NCBI RefSeq assembly: GCF_000317675.1
Contig: NC_019776.1
Location: 2,666,001 to 2,730,000 of the forward strand
Direction of reading: 5' to 3'
Source of the DNA: Cyanobacterium aponinum PCC 10605
GTDB lineage: Bacteria; Cyanobacteriota; Cyanobacteriia; Cyanobacteriales; Cyanobacteriaceae
DNA: 64,000 bases
Below the pieces are notes generated by a model. That model was not told where the DNA came from and did not search any database. It worked only from the letters and a program-made list of their open reading frames with translations. The position numbers were made by a program, and so were the translations under genes. Positions 46,076 through 55,372 of the stretch are shown here, piece by piece. Position 1 is the first letter of the stretch; every line of letters starts with the position of its first letter.

Positions 46076-47581
46076 TTAGAGATAATTCTCTGTTGGGCAA
46101 AAAGATAGTTCACATATTCTTTGACGAATTTCTGCAAGGCTATGGCTTTTGATTAGTTTTCCATTCAAAAATACCGTATCCAATACCCCTTGTTTTTCTT
46201 GTGCTTCTGTTTGTTCTTCGTATAACACAAATCTATCCCCCTCTTGCTCAACTCTTAGTAATCCTTTTGCCGATTTTTTCACCCCATTATCAGTTTTTGG
46301 GTTCTTAAAAATATTACGGCGTTGATGGTTGACTACTCCGCTAGTGGCTTTGACGGCAAAACCGAAGTTATCACGGGTTACATACTGATAAGTATAAGAG
46401 CCGATGCCAAATACTACGTTTCCTGATGCAAATCCTTTTTCTTCTAATTTAGATAATATTTGTGAAGCGCGATCAAGAGTAATAGAATCTCCGTAGATAA
46501 GTCCAATATGAGAATCAAGCATTTTATAACCTTGAGGGGTCATTGTACCGCCAAAAATTTCCCACAGACATTGTATAGCCCCTTTATTTTCCGGGGTGTA
46601 GGGGAGTGCTTTTTCATCCCCACAAATTATTTTAACAGGATCGCCACTATCAGGACGTAAAACAACTTTGCCATCTCTATTTAAAATTTTTTCTTTCAAG
46701 ATAGCAGTATATTCTGTTACCACCTTCCAAAAATCCCATGTATCCGAAACAATGGAAATAATTCCACTGGGGTATAAATCTTCAATTAAACGACGAAATG
46801 TCTCTAATTCTCCATCTTGTAAACCCATTGCCATGACTGAATGTTCCGTTGCAGGAACAGAAACACCTACTATTTCTTTAGTTACATCAGCATGATAATA
46901 ATTTTCTAAAAGATCGATCGCAAGTACCGTATCTGTGCCATAAAATGAGGTAAGATGAGCCGAACCACTAATGATTCCATCTTGAATGCCAGATAAACCC
47001 CTAAAAGAAAAATCATGACATTGCAAAGGAACAAAATCTAGGGATGTACCTGTTTTTAAAGCATATCTTGTCAGCAGTTTCTTATATTGAAAAGCAGTAG
47101 TTGCCGAAGTAATTGGTTTCCAAAGATAAGTTGACATAACTGATTCAATATAGTTGGTTAACCAGAAAAAATCAGGATGAGTATTAACCACTGTTAGTAA
47201 GGGGATACCAATATCAACTTTACTTCCTTCAGGTAAGGCTTTAATTCTTAGGGGTAAATAACCCAAATCGTGTAAGGCTTCAATATGATTAGTTGGAATT
47301 GCACCCACACCAAGGGAATTATCCATGCGTCTTTTATAAGCTGAGATTACTTTTTGCTTGTCTTGCTTAAAGAAATTTTCATTCCAACAATCGATAAGAT
47401 AGTCTTGAATAAAATACTGTAACCCGAAAAAAATAACACTGACATCATCAGAATCTAAAACTTTAGCTAAACGTCCACTACGAGGGGTAAAGTTAGCATA
47501 GACTTCCGTTGTACCTTGAGGATACTGACGACGATGATCGGTTTTATAAAAATCAATGGCGTGAAGAGGATTTATATTCAT
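46076..47581 (-). CDS. nadV: Nicotinamide phosphoribosyltransferase
   Basis: Type II phosphoribosyltransferase joining nicotinamide and PRPP to NMN (NAMPT/NadV). Diagnostic segments: DFYKTDHRRQYPQGTTEVYANFTPRSGR at the start; HDFSFRGLSG; the phosphohistidine motif VSVPATEHSVM (His, about 231); SDTWDFWKVV; RPDSGDPVKI; and GIGSYTYQYVTRDNFGFAVKAT. Full length at 501 residues. A PRPP-synthetase-like gene lies upstream in the same direction (143 bp away), supplying the phosphoribosyl donor. Confidence 0.94.
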   Translation of the reverse strand: MNINPLHAIDFYKTDHRRQYPQGTTEVYANFTPRSGRLAKVLDSDDVSVIFFGLQYFIQDYLIDCWNENFFKQDKQKVISAYKRRMDNSLGVGAIPTNHIEALHDLGYLPLRIKALPEGSKVDIGIPLLTVVNTHPDFFWLTNYIESVMSTYLWKPITSATTAFQYKKLLTRYALKTGTSLDFVPLQCHDFSFRGLSGIQDGIISGSAHLTSFYGTDTVLAIDLLENYYHADVTKEIVGVSVPATEHSVMAMGLQDGELETFRRLIEDLYPSGIISIVSDTWDFWKVVTEYTAILKEKILNRDGKVVLRPDSGDPVKIICGDEKALPYTPENKGAIQCLWEIFGGTMTPQGYKMLDSHIGLIYGDSITLDRASQILSKLEEKGFASGNVVFGIGSYTYQYVTRDNFGFAVKATSGVVNHQRRNIFKNPKTDNGVKKSAKGLLRVEQEGDRFVLYEEQTEAQEKQGVLDTVFLNGKLIKSHSLAEIRQRICELSFCPTENYL

Positions 47582-47668
47582 GGCTTTTACTCCTTTTAAT
47601 GATTCAAACTTTTTTCTAAATTCTTTAACCTCATACCCATTAACAATTAGTAATTAATAATTAAAAAC

Positions 47669-47722
47669 ACCTGAAACCTGACACCTGCCTCAATTAAATA
47701 TTCTTGTTATCAAGCTGAGGTT
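47669..47722. repeat. MITE-like terminus and heptamers between prs-like gene and nadV
   Basis: ACCTGAA/ACCTGAC heptamers followed by AATATTCTTGTTATCAAGCTGAGGTT, a diverged MITE right end, stopping 2 bp before the stop codon of the prs-like gene. No left end recognised. Confidence 0.5.
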
Positions 47723-47724
47723 TT

Positions 47725-48558
47725 TTATGATGGCTGAGAGTGCCTGTCATGAGACGATATAACTGTTATAAAATCTTGATTTTCTTCTGTTATGGGTAAA
47801 AAAGAGTGATAGCAATAGATATGATCGAAATAGGGATTTAAAGCCTGTAAGCCTTTAGAAAAAATACCGTGGGTGATATATAAATAAATTGTTTCTGCTT
47901 GTTTTTCTCGTAATAATTTACCCAATTCAATGAAAGTTCTACCTCCATCACAAATATCGTCCACTATTAAGACTTTCCTCCCTTTAACCTCATCATGAAA
48001 AGTGGTGTCAGTTATTTTTCCTGTTTTTGAGTCACGAATTTTACTTGCACAGAAAACATCTCTTAATCCTAAACGTTGTGCCACTGTCAAAACTTTTTTC
48101 TCTGCCCCCGCATCGGGAGCAACCAACGCCCAATTATCTTCAATTAAGATATTTTTTAAAACACTATCAAAAATAATATCTGCTTGGGTTTTGACTTGAC
48201 AGTTATCTAATAGGGCAGGGGTTACATCAGAATGGGGATCAATAACTAAGATGCGATCGCACCTGAGACTATTAATTAAATTTGCCATTACCTTAACACT
48301 GAGCGCCTCTCCCTGATTACAAACTCGATCCTGTCTAGCATAGGGAAAATAGGGAATAGTTAAATGAATTTTGACACCCAAAGAAAAACGATGAATCGCA
48401 TCAACAGATAATAATAAAGCCATAATATCCTCTGCTTTATACAACCATGCCTCTATCACCGTTATGGGTTTAATCATTTCGGGGGAAATCCTGACGTGAG
48501 ACTCTCCTGCAGGAAAAACGAAGGAAAAAATCTGCTCATCATTGATAAAAATAGGCAT
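47725..48558 (-). CDS. prs: Ribose-phosphate pyrophosphokinase-like protein (short)
   Basis: A 277-residue PRPP-synthetase homologue, shorter than the usual 310-330 residues. The ATP site segment YFPYARQDR (about 84-92) and the flag-like DPHSDVTPALL are present. The PRPP loop reads VLIVDDICDGGRTF instead of the housekeeping VDDMIDTAGT form. This divergence suggests a dedicated paralogue rather than the cell's main Prs. It is upstream of nadV on the same strand. Similar pairs occur in phages and bacteria for nicotinamide-based NAD synthesis. Confidence 0.88.
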   Translation of the reverse strand: MPIFINDEQIFSFVFPAGESHVRISPEMIKPITVIEAWLYKAEDIMALLLSVDAIHRFSLGVKIHLTIPYFPYARQDRVCNQGEALSVKVMANLINSLRCDRILVIDPHSDVTPALLDNCQVKTQADIIFDSVLKNILIEDNWALVAPDAGAEKKVLTVAQRLGLRDVFCASKIRDSKTGKITDTTFHDEVKGRKVLIVDDICDGGRTFIELGKLLREKQAETIYLYITHGIFSKGLQALNPYFDHIYCYHSFLPITEENQDFITVISSHDRHSQPS

Positions 48559-48671
48559 TTTTTGCTCCTCTCTTTAAATGGCTTTAAGCCAATTAATTTA
48601 ATGATGGCACAGAGACAATAATATTGACAAGAGTATAAATGAACTGAAAACCTAGAAATATCTCAATTATT

Positions 48672-49306
48672 AACTGACGTTACGCACTTATTGATGTGTT
48701 AAGTTAAGGGAGGTTTCAGGTTTCAGGTTTCAGGTTTCAGGAAATAATAAAAATGATTGAACTAAAAAGTTATCGAGATTTAACGGTTTGGCAAAAATCA
48801 ATGGATTTGGTAGTAATATGTTATCTATCAATTAACTTCTCAATTTCCCAAAACAGAAATTTATGGTTTAAGTAGTCAAATACAAAGAGCCGCAGTTTCA
48901 ATTCCTGCCAACATCGCAGAAGGAAAAGGGAGAAATCATTTGGGTGATTATATTCGTCATCTTTCTATGGCAAATGGCTCACTCAAAGAATTAGAAACTC
49001 ATTTGATGATTGTAGGACGATTAGGCTATCTTAACCTGAGTTCGGGATAAATTTTCATCTATGAATGATGGAGAAAAAAAGGCAAAAGGCAAGAGGCAAG
49101 AGGCGAACCCCCCTTTATCCCCCCTCGAGAGGGGGGAGGGCAAAGGAAAAATTAAGAATTAGGAATTAAAAACCCCGAACACTCATTATTTGTTACTCAT
49201 TACTTTCTCTCAACACCTGCAACCTGCAACCTGAAACCTGACACCTGATACCTGACACCTGATACCTCAAAACAACAACTAATTATCTTTTTGCGTAACA
49301 TCAGTT
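48672..49306 (+). mobile_element. TIR-flanked four-helix-bundle mobile unit, copy 2
   Basis: A 635-bp copy of 22762-23558 with identical outer limits: AACTGACGTTACGCA at the left and TGCGTAACATCAGTT at the right (14 of 15 positions inverted match). Relative to copy 1 I see two substitutions, a 4-bp TATC duplication and a 166-bp deletion between two CCTGACACCT repeats (junction at 49237-49246). It contains the left part of the same MITE at the same site (from 49033), so the duplication happened after MITE insertion. Confidence 0.87.
48753..49032 (+). pseudogene. Four-helix-bundle gene, copy 2, frameshifted and 3'-deleted
   Basis: Begins MIELKSYRDLTVWQKSMDL like copy 1, but a 4-bp TATC duplication at about 48824-48827 shifts the frame after VVICYL and brings a stop within about 20 codons. 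The 3' end of the gene, beyond the MITE, has been deleted. Clearly non-functional. Confidence 0.9.
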
Positions 49307-49408
49307 CTTAATTCTTAATCCCCCCCTGAAGGCATTTACCGTCATTTCAGGGTATGGCTATAATTTAAAAGGAATTTTATTTATCTCATGGATTAAAAAA
49401 TTTAATTA

Positions 49409-50407
49409 ATGCAAACTGCAATTATCGAACAATTACCCAGACAAGAGCAAGAAATTACTTTAACTCCTTTACCTTATCAACGTCCGCTTCTAATGATTGG
49501 TCATGGTACAAAAGATCCTCATGGTAAACAAATCTTTCTCGAATTTGTAGAAACTTATCAAAAATTAGACACATCTCGTCCTGTCATTCCTTGTTTTTTA
49601 GAATTAACTGAACCCAATATTATGACAGGAGTTGACTATTGTGTAGAGCAAGGATACACAGATATATCTGCTTTACCGATATTGCTTTTTGCCGCTCGTC
49701 ATAATAAATTTGATGTTACAAATGAACTCGATCGCACCCGTCTTAAATATCCTCAACTAACTTTCCACTATGGCAGACATTTTGGTATAAACCCCAGTAT
49801 TATCAATTTGTGGCAAGAGCGTTTAAATCAATTAGACTCAAAAGAATATAACCCTCATCAAATTACCAGAGAAGATACGGTTTTACTATTTGTGGGTAGA
49901 GGCTCAAGTGATCCAGATGCCAACGGAGACGTTTATAAATTAGCCCGTATTTTGTGGGAAGGAAGTGGCTACAAAACTGTAGAAACCTGTTTTATTGGCA
50001 TTACTCACCCTCGTTTGGAAGAAGGTTTCCGTCGTGCCTTACTCTATCAACCGAAGCGTATTATTGTTTTACCCTACTTTCTTTTTATGGGTGCATTGAT
50101 GAAAAAAATATTTACTATTACACAAGAGCATCAAACAACTTATCCTGAAATAGAAATTAAATGCTTACCAGAAATGGGTATTCAACCAGAATTATTGCAA
50201 TTGGTGAGAGAAAGAGAAATAGAAACCCAATTAGGAGAAGTAAAGATGAATTGTGAAATGTGCAAATTCCGTCTCAATGCTTTACAAAATAATGATCATC
50301 ACCATCACCACCATGATCATTCCCATGGGCATCATCACCATCATCATGATAACGATCCCTTAATAGATCCGACTGCTTATCATGAACGTATTTGGCAAAC
50401 CCCTTAA
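49409..50407 (+). CDS. cbiX: Sirohydrochlorin chelatase, long CbiX/SirB with His tail
   Basis: Class II chelatase inserting cobalt or iron into sirohydrochlorin. Two CbiX-like halves are visible ([17 protein letters not shown] at about 28-44 and [20 protein letters not shown] at about 161-180). The C-terminal extension has an MNCEMC motif (MxCxxC, reported to hold an Fe-S centre in long CbiX proteins) and two His-rich stretches around 295-313. These probably bind or store metal. The choice between sirohaem and cobalamin cannot be made from sequence. Confidence 0.9.
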   Translation: MQTAIIEQLPRQEQEITLTPLPYQRPLLMIGHGTKDPHGKQIFLEFVETYQKLDTSRPVIPCFLELTEPNIMTGVDYCVEQGYTDISALPILLFAARHNKFDVTNELDRTRLKYPQLTFHYGRHFGINPSIINLWQERLNQLDSKEYNPHQITREDTVLLFVGRGSSDPDANGDVYKLARILWEGSGYKTVETCFIGITHPRLEEGFRRALLYQPKRIIVLPYFLFMGALMKKIFTITQEHQTTYPEIEIKCLPEMGIQPELLQLVREREIETQLGEVKMNCEMCKFRLNALQNNDHHHHHHDHSHGHHHHHHDNDPLIDPTAYHERIWQTP

Positions 50408-50578
50408 GCAAAGGTCTAATGTAAAATGTAGAATGAGGGATATATAATGGTTTACTCTATAACAAAATAAAAGATACTAGAGATATTCGGCACTTATGGA
50501 AAGGCAAGAGACGAGGGTTTTTTATTCCTAATTCCTGATTCCTAATTGAAATCTAATTCTTAATTTCTAATTTCTTAA

Positions 50579-51352
50579 ATGAAGGTAACAATTCAAAATT
50601 TACAACAATGGAAAGGGGAAAAACGCCCTATTGTTTCTTTAACTGCTTGGGATTATGCGATCGCACAATTATTAGATTCAGCAGGAGTTGATTTAATCTT
50701 AGTAGGGGATTCACTGGGTATGGTAGCACTAGGTCATTCTAGTACCCTGCCCGTCACCCTAGAAGAAATGATCCATCATACAAAAGCTGTTTGTAGAGGA
50801 GTTAATCGGGCTTTAGTGGTATGTGATTTACCCTTTCTAACCTATCAACGAGATGTAAGTCAAGCCATAGAATCCGCAGGAAAAATAATCAAAGAAACCA
50901 ACGCAGGAGCAGTTAAATTAGAAGGGGGCTATCCTGCCATGATCAATACTGTAACCCGTTTGACAGAAGTTGGCATTCCTGTTATGGCTCATGTGGGCTT
51001 AACTCCTCAATCAGTAAGGATTTTAGGCTATAAAAAACAAGGAAAAACCCCCGAACAACAGGAAAAAATTTTTCATCAAGCCATCGCACTTCAAGAAGCC
51101 GGTGCATTTGCCATTGTTTTAGAACACATTACCGCAGATTTAGCCCAAAAGATAACTAAAGAGTTAACTATCCCCACCATTGGAATTGGTGCAGGAAATA
51201 GCTGTGATGGACAAGTTTTAGTCACTTCTGACTTACTTGGCTTATCCGATAAACTGCCTCCCTTTGCCAAACCCTACGCCAATTTAAGAGAAACTATCCT
51301 AACATCAGTGAACTATTTTGCCGAAGATGTTAGAAATCGTCGCTTTCCTTAA
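50579..51352 (+). CDS. panB: 3-methyl-2-oxobutanoate hydroxymethyltransferase
   Basis: First step of pantothenate synthesis (ketopantoate from 2-oxoisovalerate). TIM-barrel motifs [46 protein letters not shown] and [10 protein letters not shown] are all present. It is 257 residues, near normal. Ends 20 bp from a convergent small gene. Confidence 0.94.
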   Translation: MKVTIQNLQQWKGEKRPIVSLTAWDYAIAQLLDSAGVDLILVGDSLGMVALGHSSTLPVTLEEMIHHTKAVCRGVNRALVVCDLPFLTYQRDVSQAIESAGKIIKETNAGAVKLEGGYPAMINTVTRLTEVGIPVMAHVGLTPQSVRILGYKKQGKTPEQQEKIFHQAIALQEAGAFAIVLEHITADLAQKITKELTIPTIGIGAGNSCDGQVLVTSDLLGLSDKLPPFAKPYANLRETILTSVNYFAEDVRNRRFP

Positions 51353-51372
51353 CTCAACAGTAACGAATAGTT

Positions 51373-51771
51373 TTAGTCAACAATATCCGCCTCTGTGTCA
51401 ACCCAATTGGGATTACCCCTTCTCATTTGTTTTTTATGACATTGTCCTTGTTGATGTTGATGTCTGTTCCCCATTCTACCCTTATTCTGTCTTTGAGCTA
51501 AAACCTCTTTGATTTCCAATATTAACTGCCGAATATTATCCCATTCCTGACCCTGATTTTCTTCGCACTTAGCCTCCCATCGTTCCACGATATTTTCCAA
51601 CTGGGAGCAGGTTTTTCCCATTATCACCCCTCGCCCTTGATCTAATTCTCTACCAATAGTAATTAAATCATCTTTAAGAGCGACAGGCACACGAATAGTT
51701 TGAGTTTCTCCATTTTGCCACATGGGTTTACGTCCTGCACCTTGGCGAAATCCACCTCTTCTTTTCATCAT
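51373..51771 (-). CDS. Small basic protein with RQGAGRKP motif
   Basis: A 132-residue protein starting RRGGFRQGAGRKPMW, a motif common at the N-terminus of cyanobacterial plasmid- or phage-like DNA-binding proteins, followed by TIRVPVALKDDLITIGRELDQG, which has the flavour of a ribbon-helix-helix. The C-terminus is Gln/His/Arg-rich low complexity. DNA binding is inferred. Convergent with panB. Confidence 0.6.
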   Translation of the reverse strand: MMKRRGGFRQGAGRKPMWQNGETQTIRVPVALKDDLITIGRELDQGRGVIMGKTCSQLENIVERWEAKCEENQGQEWDNIRQLILEIKEVLAQRQNKGRMGNRHQHQQGQCHKKQMRRGNPNWVDTEADIVD

Positions 51772-52226
51772 GAATATCTCCTTATTCTTAAACTAAAACT
51801 AATTTTGGTTTTCCCACTATTTAGCATTCTTAGGGAGTTTAACCTTTACACTTATCATTATAGTTCCTTATTTTGATTTTGTGTCTTTTTCTAAAGACTT
51901 TTTATTTCAAAGTTCATAGAATTAATCGCATAATCAAAGTTTTTCTTAATGATAATTACTAAATATATGGAATAACACAGTTTAGTTTTGCAAAAGATTT
52001 TAAATTACACAGCAATATGTCTGTTTTAACTTAATTATTATTTAACTTAATTATTAAGCTAGAAACCATCTAAATCATCAGGAAGAGTTAAGCAAAAGGC
52101 AGAAGACAACAAGCAGAGGAAAATACTCCTGTTGATAAAATTTAACCTTATCCTCTTTACAAATGCAAATCTTATGCAATAATAAAATCAATATATAATA
52201 AGTTTTATTAATTAGGAGAATAGCTA
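51772..52226. other. 455-bp AT-rich gap
   Basis: I see no gene, tRNA or family repeat here. Minor features are a TTAACTTAATTATTATT direct pair (about 52028-52055) and a weak AGGCAGAAG run (52097-52120). The last 60 bases include TATAATAAG and a GGAG site for the next gene. Confidence 0.45.
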
Positions 52227-52436
52227 ATGTCTGTTGTTCATTGGGATAAATCGGTTTTGAGTTTACATTTAAAAGAAATTATTGAAGATCATAATAGAGG
52301 CGATCGCACCGCTTTAGCAGGATTAGGAGCAATTTTAGTAGGCACAGTAGTAATTCCAGCCACAGCAAAAATGGCAAAACCTATCTTAAAGCAAATTATT
52401 AAGGGTGGTTTGTCCATTTCTCATAAATTAAAATAA
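52227..52436 (+). CDS. Small hypothetical protein with one membrane helix (DUF5132-like)
   Basis: A 69-residue protein. A charged N-terminus (LHLKEIIEDHNRGDRT) leads into a Gly/Ala/Val hydrophobic helix (ALAGLGAILVGTVVIPA, about 29-45) and a basic tail (KMAKPILKQIIKGG). The pattern resembles DUF5132 small proteins, but this is a weak call. It has a good GGAG ribosome site 8 bp upstream, supporting real translation. Confidence 0.6.
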   Translation: MSVVHWDKSVLSLHLKEIIEDHNRGDRTALAGLGAILVGTVVIPATAKMAKPILKQIIKGGLSISHKLK

Positions 52437-52487
52437 TCACTACTATTTTTGTTACAAAACTTAGTTAGATTGGAATTAAACAATACT

Positions 52488-53084
52488 TTAACTATAATTC
52501 ATATCTCCTAAATATTTAGTAAGATAAGGAGAAAAAACTTCGTAAATTAGGGTTAAAGGCTTTCTAGCGTGCCAAAAAAGATAATGTCGCCCCCAAAATG
52601 CGCCTTTTTCCCCAAAACCTTCTTCTAAGGCTTGACTATGACCATAATAAATCCCCTGAATGTCTCGGTATAACTCAGTGTGTAGGCTAGATAAACTCTC
52701 CCAAATAGGTAAATTGCGATTTTGTAAATAATCATCTACCTGACTAGCTTCCCACCAAGAAGAGGCATAAGCTAATCTCTTACCACTAGCAGTTTTTAAC
52801 CATACTTGCCTTCTGAGTCTAGGACCTGGTACTTTTTCTATATCAGCAGGTGCATTATCATGACTATTACCCACCAATGACATATCAATGATGTCAACTT
52901 TAATGGTTTCACTGGTTAAAAGTCTTAAGTGTCGAGTGGGTGAACCATCCCCCAATAAAAGTATCTGCCATGGGGGTGCAAGTTGACTATGAGGTAAACC
53001 TATCTTGACTAATTCCTCTCCTCCTTGCCAAATATTCTCCAATTTATGCCATGAGGTTACGATGTTTTCCGTTTTCAAAATCAT
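52488..53084 (-). CDS. Chorismate lyase (cyanobacterial UbiC-like)
   Basis: A 198-residue protein of the chorismate-lyase/DUF98 family that yields 4-hydroxybenzoate for plastoquinone synthesis in cyanobacteria. Conserved blocks: PPWQILLLGDGSPTRHLRLLT, GPRLRRQVWL (the Arg pair binds chorismate carboxylates) and AYASSWWEA. The C-terminal GRHYLFWHARKPLTLIYEVFSP is typical. Minus strand, isolated. Confidence 0.88.
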   Translation of the reverse strand: MILKTENIVTSWHKLENIWQGGEELVKIGLPHSQLAPPWQILLLGDGSPTRHLRLLTSETIKVDIIDMSLVGNSHDNAPADIEKVPGPRLRRQVWLKTASGKRLAYASSWWEASQVDDYLQNRNLPIWESLSSLHTELYRDIQGIYYGHSQALEEGFGEKGAFWGRHYLFWHARKPLTLIYEVFSPYLTKYLGDMNYS

Positions 53085-53156
53085 GCCTCTTGTCTTTACA
53101 AAACTTAATATTATCTTAGCAATATGAGAGAGTGATGGCTATTTTTCGAGATACTT

Positions 53157-53345
53157 AACCTGAGTTCGGGATAAATTTTCATTTCTGAGTGAATACTGAA
53201 TAGTTGATAATTACTCGTTACTCATTACTTTCTTCTAAAACCTGAAACCCTGTACGGGCAAATGGCCATTCGCCCCTACGTCTCCCTCTCCCCTCATCAC
53301 CTCATCACCTCATCACCTCCGAGCTCCTAACCCCAAACTAAGGTT
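53157..53345. mobile_element. MITE-like element, copy 5 (189 bp)
   Basis: Left end AACCTGAGTTCGGGATAAATTTTC (same start as the copy inside the four-helix gene), right end CAAACTAAGGTT. Flanked by ACTT (53153-53156 and 53346-53349). The interior includes the GGGCAAATGGCCATTCGCCC palindrome (53256-53275) and CCTCATCA octamers. Located in the 410-bp gap before typA. Confidence 0.75.
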
Positions 53346-53494
53346 ACTTAAATCAGGTGAACTCATCCTGACTTTTTTTGAGAGTCCTAGCTTAGACAAG
53401 TCAAAATAGGTAAACAATTTAACAAAAAATAACAATGATCGGTTAAGATGAAAAGGATATATGAATAATCATTACATTAAGTTAAATAATATTT

Positions 53495-55288
53495 ATGTCT
53501 CTCCCCATTCGCAATGTTGCGATTATTGCCCACGTTGACCACGGCAAAACCACTTTAGTTGATGCTTTATTAAAACAATCTGGTATCTTCCGAGAAGGAG
53601 AAGAAATACCCACCTGCGTGATGGATTCCAATGATATTGAAAGAGAAAGAGGAATCACCATCTTATCTAAAAACACCGCAGTACGTTATAAAGATACTTT
53701 AATTAATATTGTTGATACCCCCGGCCACGCTGACTTTGGTGGTGAAGTAGAACGAGTTTTAGGAATGGTTGATGGCTGTATCTTGATTGTGGATGCCAAT
53801 GAAGGACCTATGCCTCAAACCCGTTTTGTACTCAAAAAAGCCCTTGAAAAAGGTTTACGTCCTATTGTTGTTGTTAATAAGATCGATCGCCCCCGTGCTG
53901 AACCTGATACTGCTGTAGATAAAGTATTTGACTTATTTGTCGAACTAGGTGCAGATGATGATCAATGCGATTTTACCACCCTTTATGCCTCTGGTTTAGC
54001 AGGATTTGCCAAAGCGAACCTCGATGATGAGGAAGTGGATATGCAACCTCTATTTGAGGCAATTTTACACCATGTTCCACCCCCAGCAGGAGATCCCGAA
54101 AAGCCTTTACAATTACAAGTTACCACCCTCGACTATTCCGAATATTTAGGACGTATTGTCATTGGCAGAATCCATAATGGAACCATTGAAGCAGGACAAC
54201 AAGCGGCTTTAATGAAAGAAGATGGTAGCATGGTTAAAGCCAGAATTAGCAAATTATTAGGCTTTGAAGGCTTACAAAGAGTTGAATTAGAAAAAGCTAG
54301 TGCAGGTTATATCGTAGCGGTTGCTGGTTTTTCTGATGCAAATATCGGTGAAACTATCACTTGCCCCAATGAACCTCAAGCCTTACCTTTAATTAAGGTG
54401 GATGAACCTACCTTAAGAATGACCTTCTCTGTTAATAACTCTCCTTTTGCAGGGCAAGAAGGTAAATTCGTTACTTCTCGTCAAATCAGAGACAGACTTA
54501 CCCGTGAGTTAGAAACCAACGTAGCTTTAAGGGTAGAAGATGGTGAATCTGCAGAACAATTTATCGTCTCTGGACGTGGTGAGTTACATTTAGGTATCCT
54601 CATCGAAAATATGCGCCGTGAAGGTTTTGAGTTCCAAGTATCTCAGCCTCAAGTTATTTACCGTGAAGTCAATGGACAACCCTACGAACCCTTTGAATAT
54701 CTCGTTTTAGACGTTCCAGAAGAGGCTCAGGGTAGCTGTATTGAGCGTTTAGGTCAAAGAAAAGCTGAAATGCAAGATATGCAGTCTGGTGGCAATGGAC
54801 GTACTCAGATGGAATTTATTATTCCTGCACGGGGTTTAATTGGTTTCCGTGGTGAGTTCATTCGCATGACTAAGGGTGAAGGTATCATGAACCATAGTTT
54901 CCATGAATATCGTCCTTTAGTTGGTGAGTTAGAAACCCGTTACAACGGTGTTTTAATCGCTTTTGAAGAGGGTGTTTCTACTTTCTACGCTATGAAAAAC
55001 GCTGAAGACAGAGGAGTATTCTTCATTCACCCCGGTACTAAAGTTTATAAGGGTATGATTATCGGAGAAAGTAACCGTGCCCAAGATGTAGAGTTAAACG
55101 TTTGTAAAACTAAGCAGTTAACTAACCATCGCTCTGCCACAGGGGATGAATTAGTGCAGTTGCAAACTCCTGTAGAAATGACTTTAGAAAGGGCGTTGGA
55201 ATATATTGGACCTGATGAGTTAGTGGAGGTTACTCCTGAGTCTATTCGTTTACGCAAGTTACCTAGTAAGAAATTAGCTAAAAGATAA
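53495..55288 (+). CDS. typA: Ribosome-associated GTPase TypA/BipA
   Basis: Translation-factor GTPase of 597 residues that binds the ribosome under stress and aids subunit assembly. P-loop [10 protein letters not shown] (11-20), switch region [23 protein letters not shown]-like domains III and V follow ([29 protein letters not shown]), with the TypA-specific C-terminal domain. Full length. A terminator hairpin lies just downstream. Confidence 0.96.
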   Translation: MSLPIRNVAIIAHVDHGKTTLVDALLKQSGIFREGEEIPTCVMDSNDIERERGITILSKNTAVRYKDTLINIVDTPGHADFGGEVERVLGMVDGCILIVDANEGPMPQTRFVLKKALEKGLRPIVVVNKIDRPRAEPDTAVDKVFDLFVELGADDDQCDFTTLYASGLAGFAKANLDDEEVDMQPLFEAILHHVPPPAGDPEKPLQLQVTTLDYSEYLGRIVIGRIHNGTIEAGQQAALMKEDGSMVKARISKLLGFEGLQRVELEKASAGYIVAVAGFSDANIGETITCPNEPQALPLIKVDEPTLRMTFSVNNSPFAGQEGKFVTSRQIRDRLTRELETNVALRVEDGESAEQFIVSGRGELHLGILIENMRREGFEFQVSQPQVIYREVNGQPYEPFEYLVLDVPEEAQGSCIERLGQRKAEMQDMQSGGNGRTQMEFIIPARGLIGFRGEFIRMTKGEGIMNHSFHEYRPLVGELETRYNGVLIAFEEGVSTFYAMKNAEDRGVFFIHPGTKVYKGMIIGESNRAQDVELNVCKTKQLTNHRSATGDELVQLQTPVEMTLERALEYIGPDELVEVTPESIRLRKLPSKKLAKR

Positions 55289-55301
55289 ATCTCTGGATAA
55301 T

Positions 55302-55336
55302 ACAGGCAAGATGCCTGTTTCACTTTTATTTTTTAT
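55302..55336 (+). terminator. Rho-independent terminator after typA
   Basis: Stem ACAGGCA (55302-55308), loop AGA, stem TGCCTGT (55312-55318), then a T-rich tract (TTCACTTTTATTTTTT). Fourteen bases after the typA stop codon. Confidence 0.75.
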
Positions 55337-55341
55337 TGTGG

Positions 55342-55358
55342 GGTGGGCATTGCCCACC
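55342..55358. repeat. Short palindrome GGTGGGCA-T-TGCCCACC
   Basis: An 8-bp stem with a one-base centre, a motif that I recall as a frequent intergenic repeat in cyanobacteria. It might act as a second-stage terminator for either strand. Confidence 0.6.
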
Positions 55359-55372
55359 ATTATTTGTTGCTC

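Noticed and set aside
48753-49032. Treating the second four-helix gene as an intact coding sequence
   Set aside because: A 4-bp duplication shifts the frame early and the 3' end is deleted.
53482-53676. Antisense reading frames over typA, kdpB, pstS and other long genes
   Set aside because: They lie opposite well-supported genes, lack recognisable domains and ribosome sites, and mirror the codon pattern of the sense gene.
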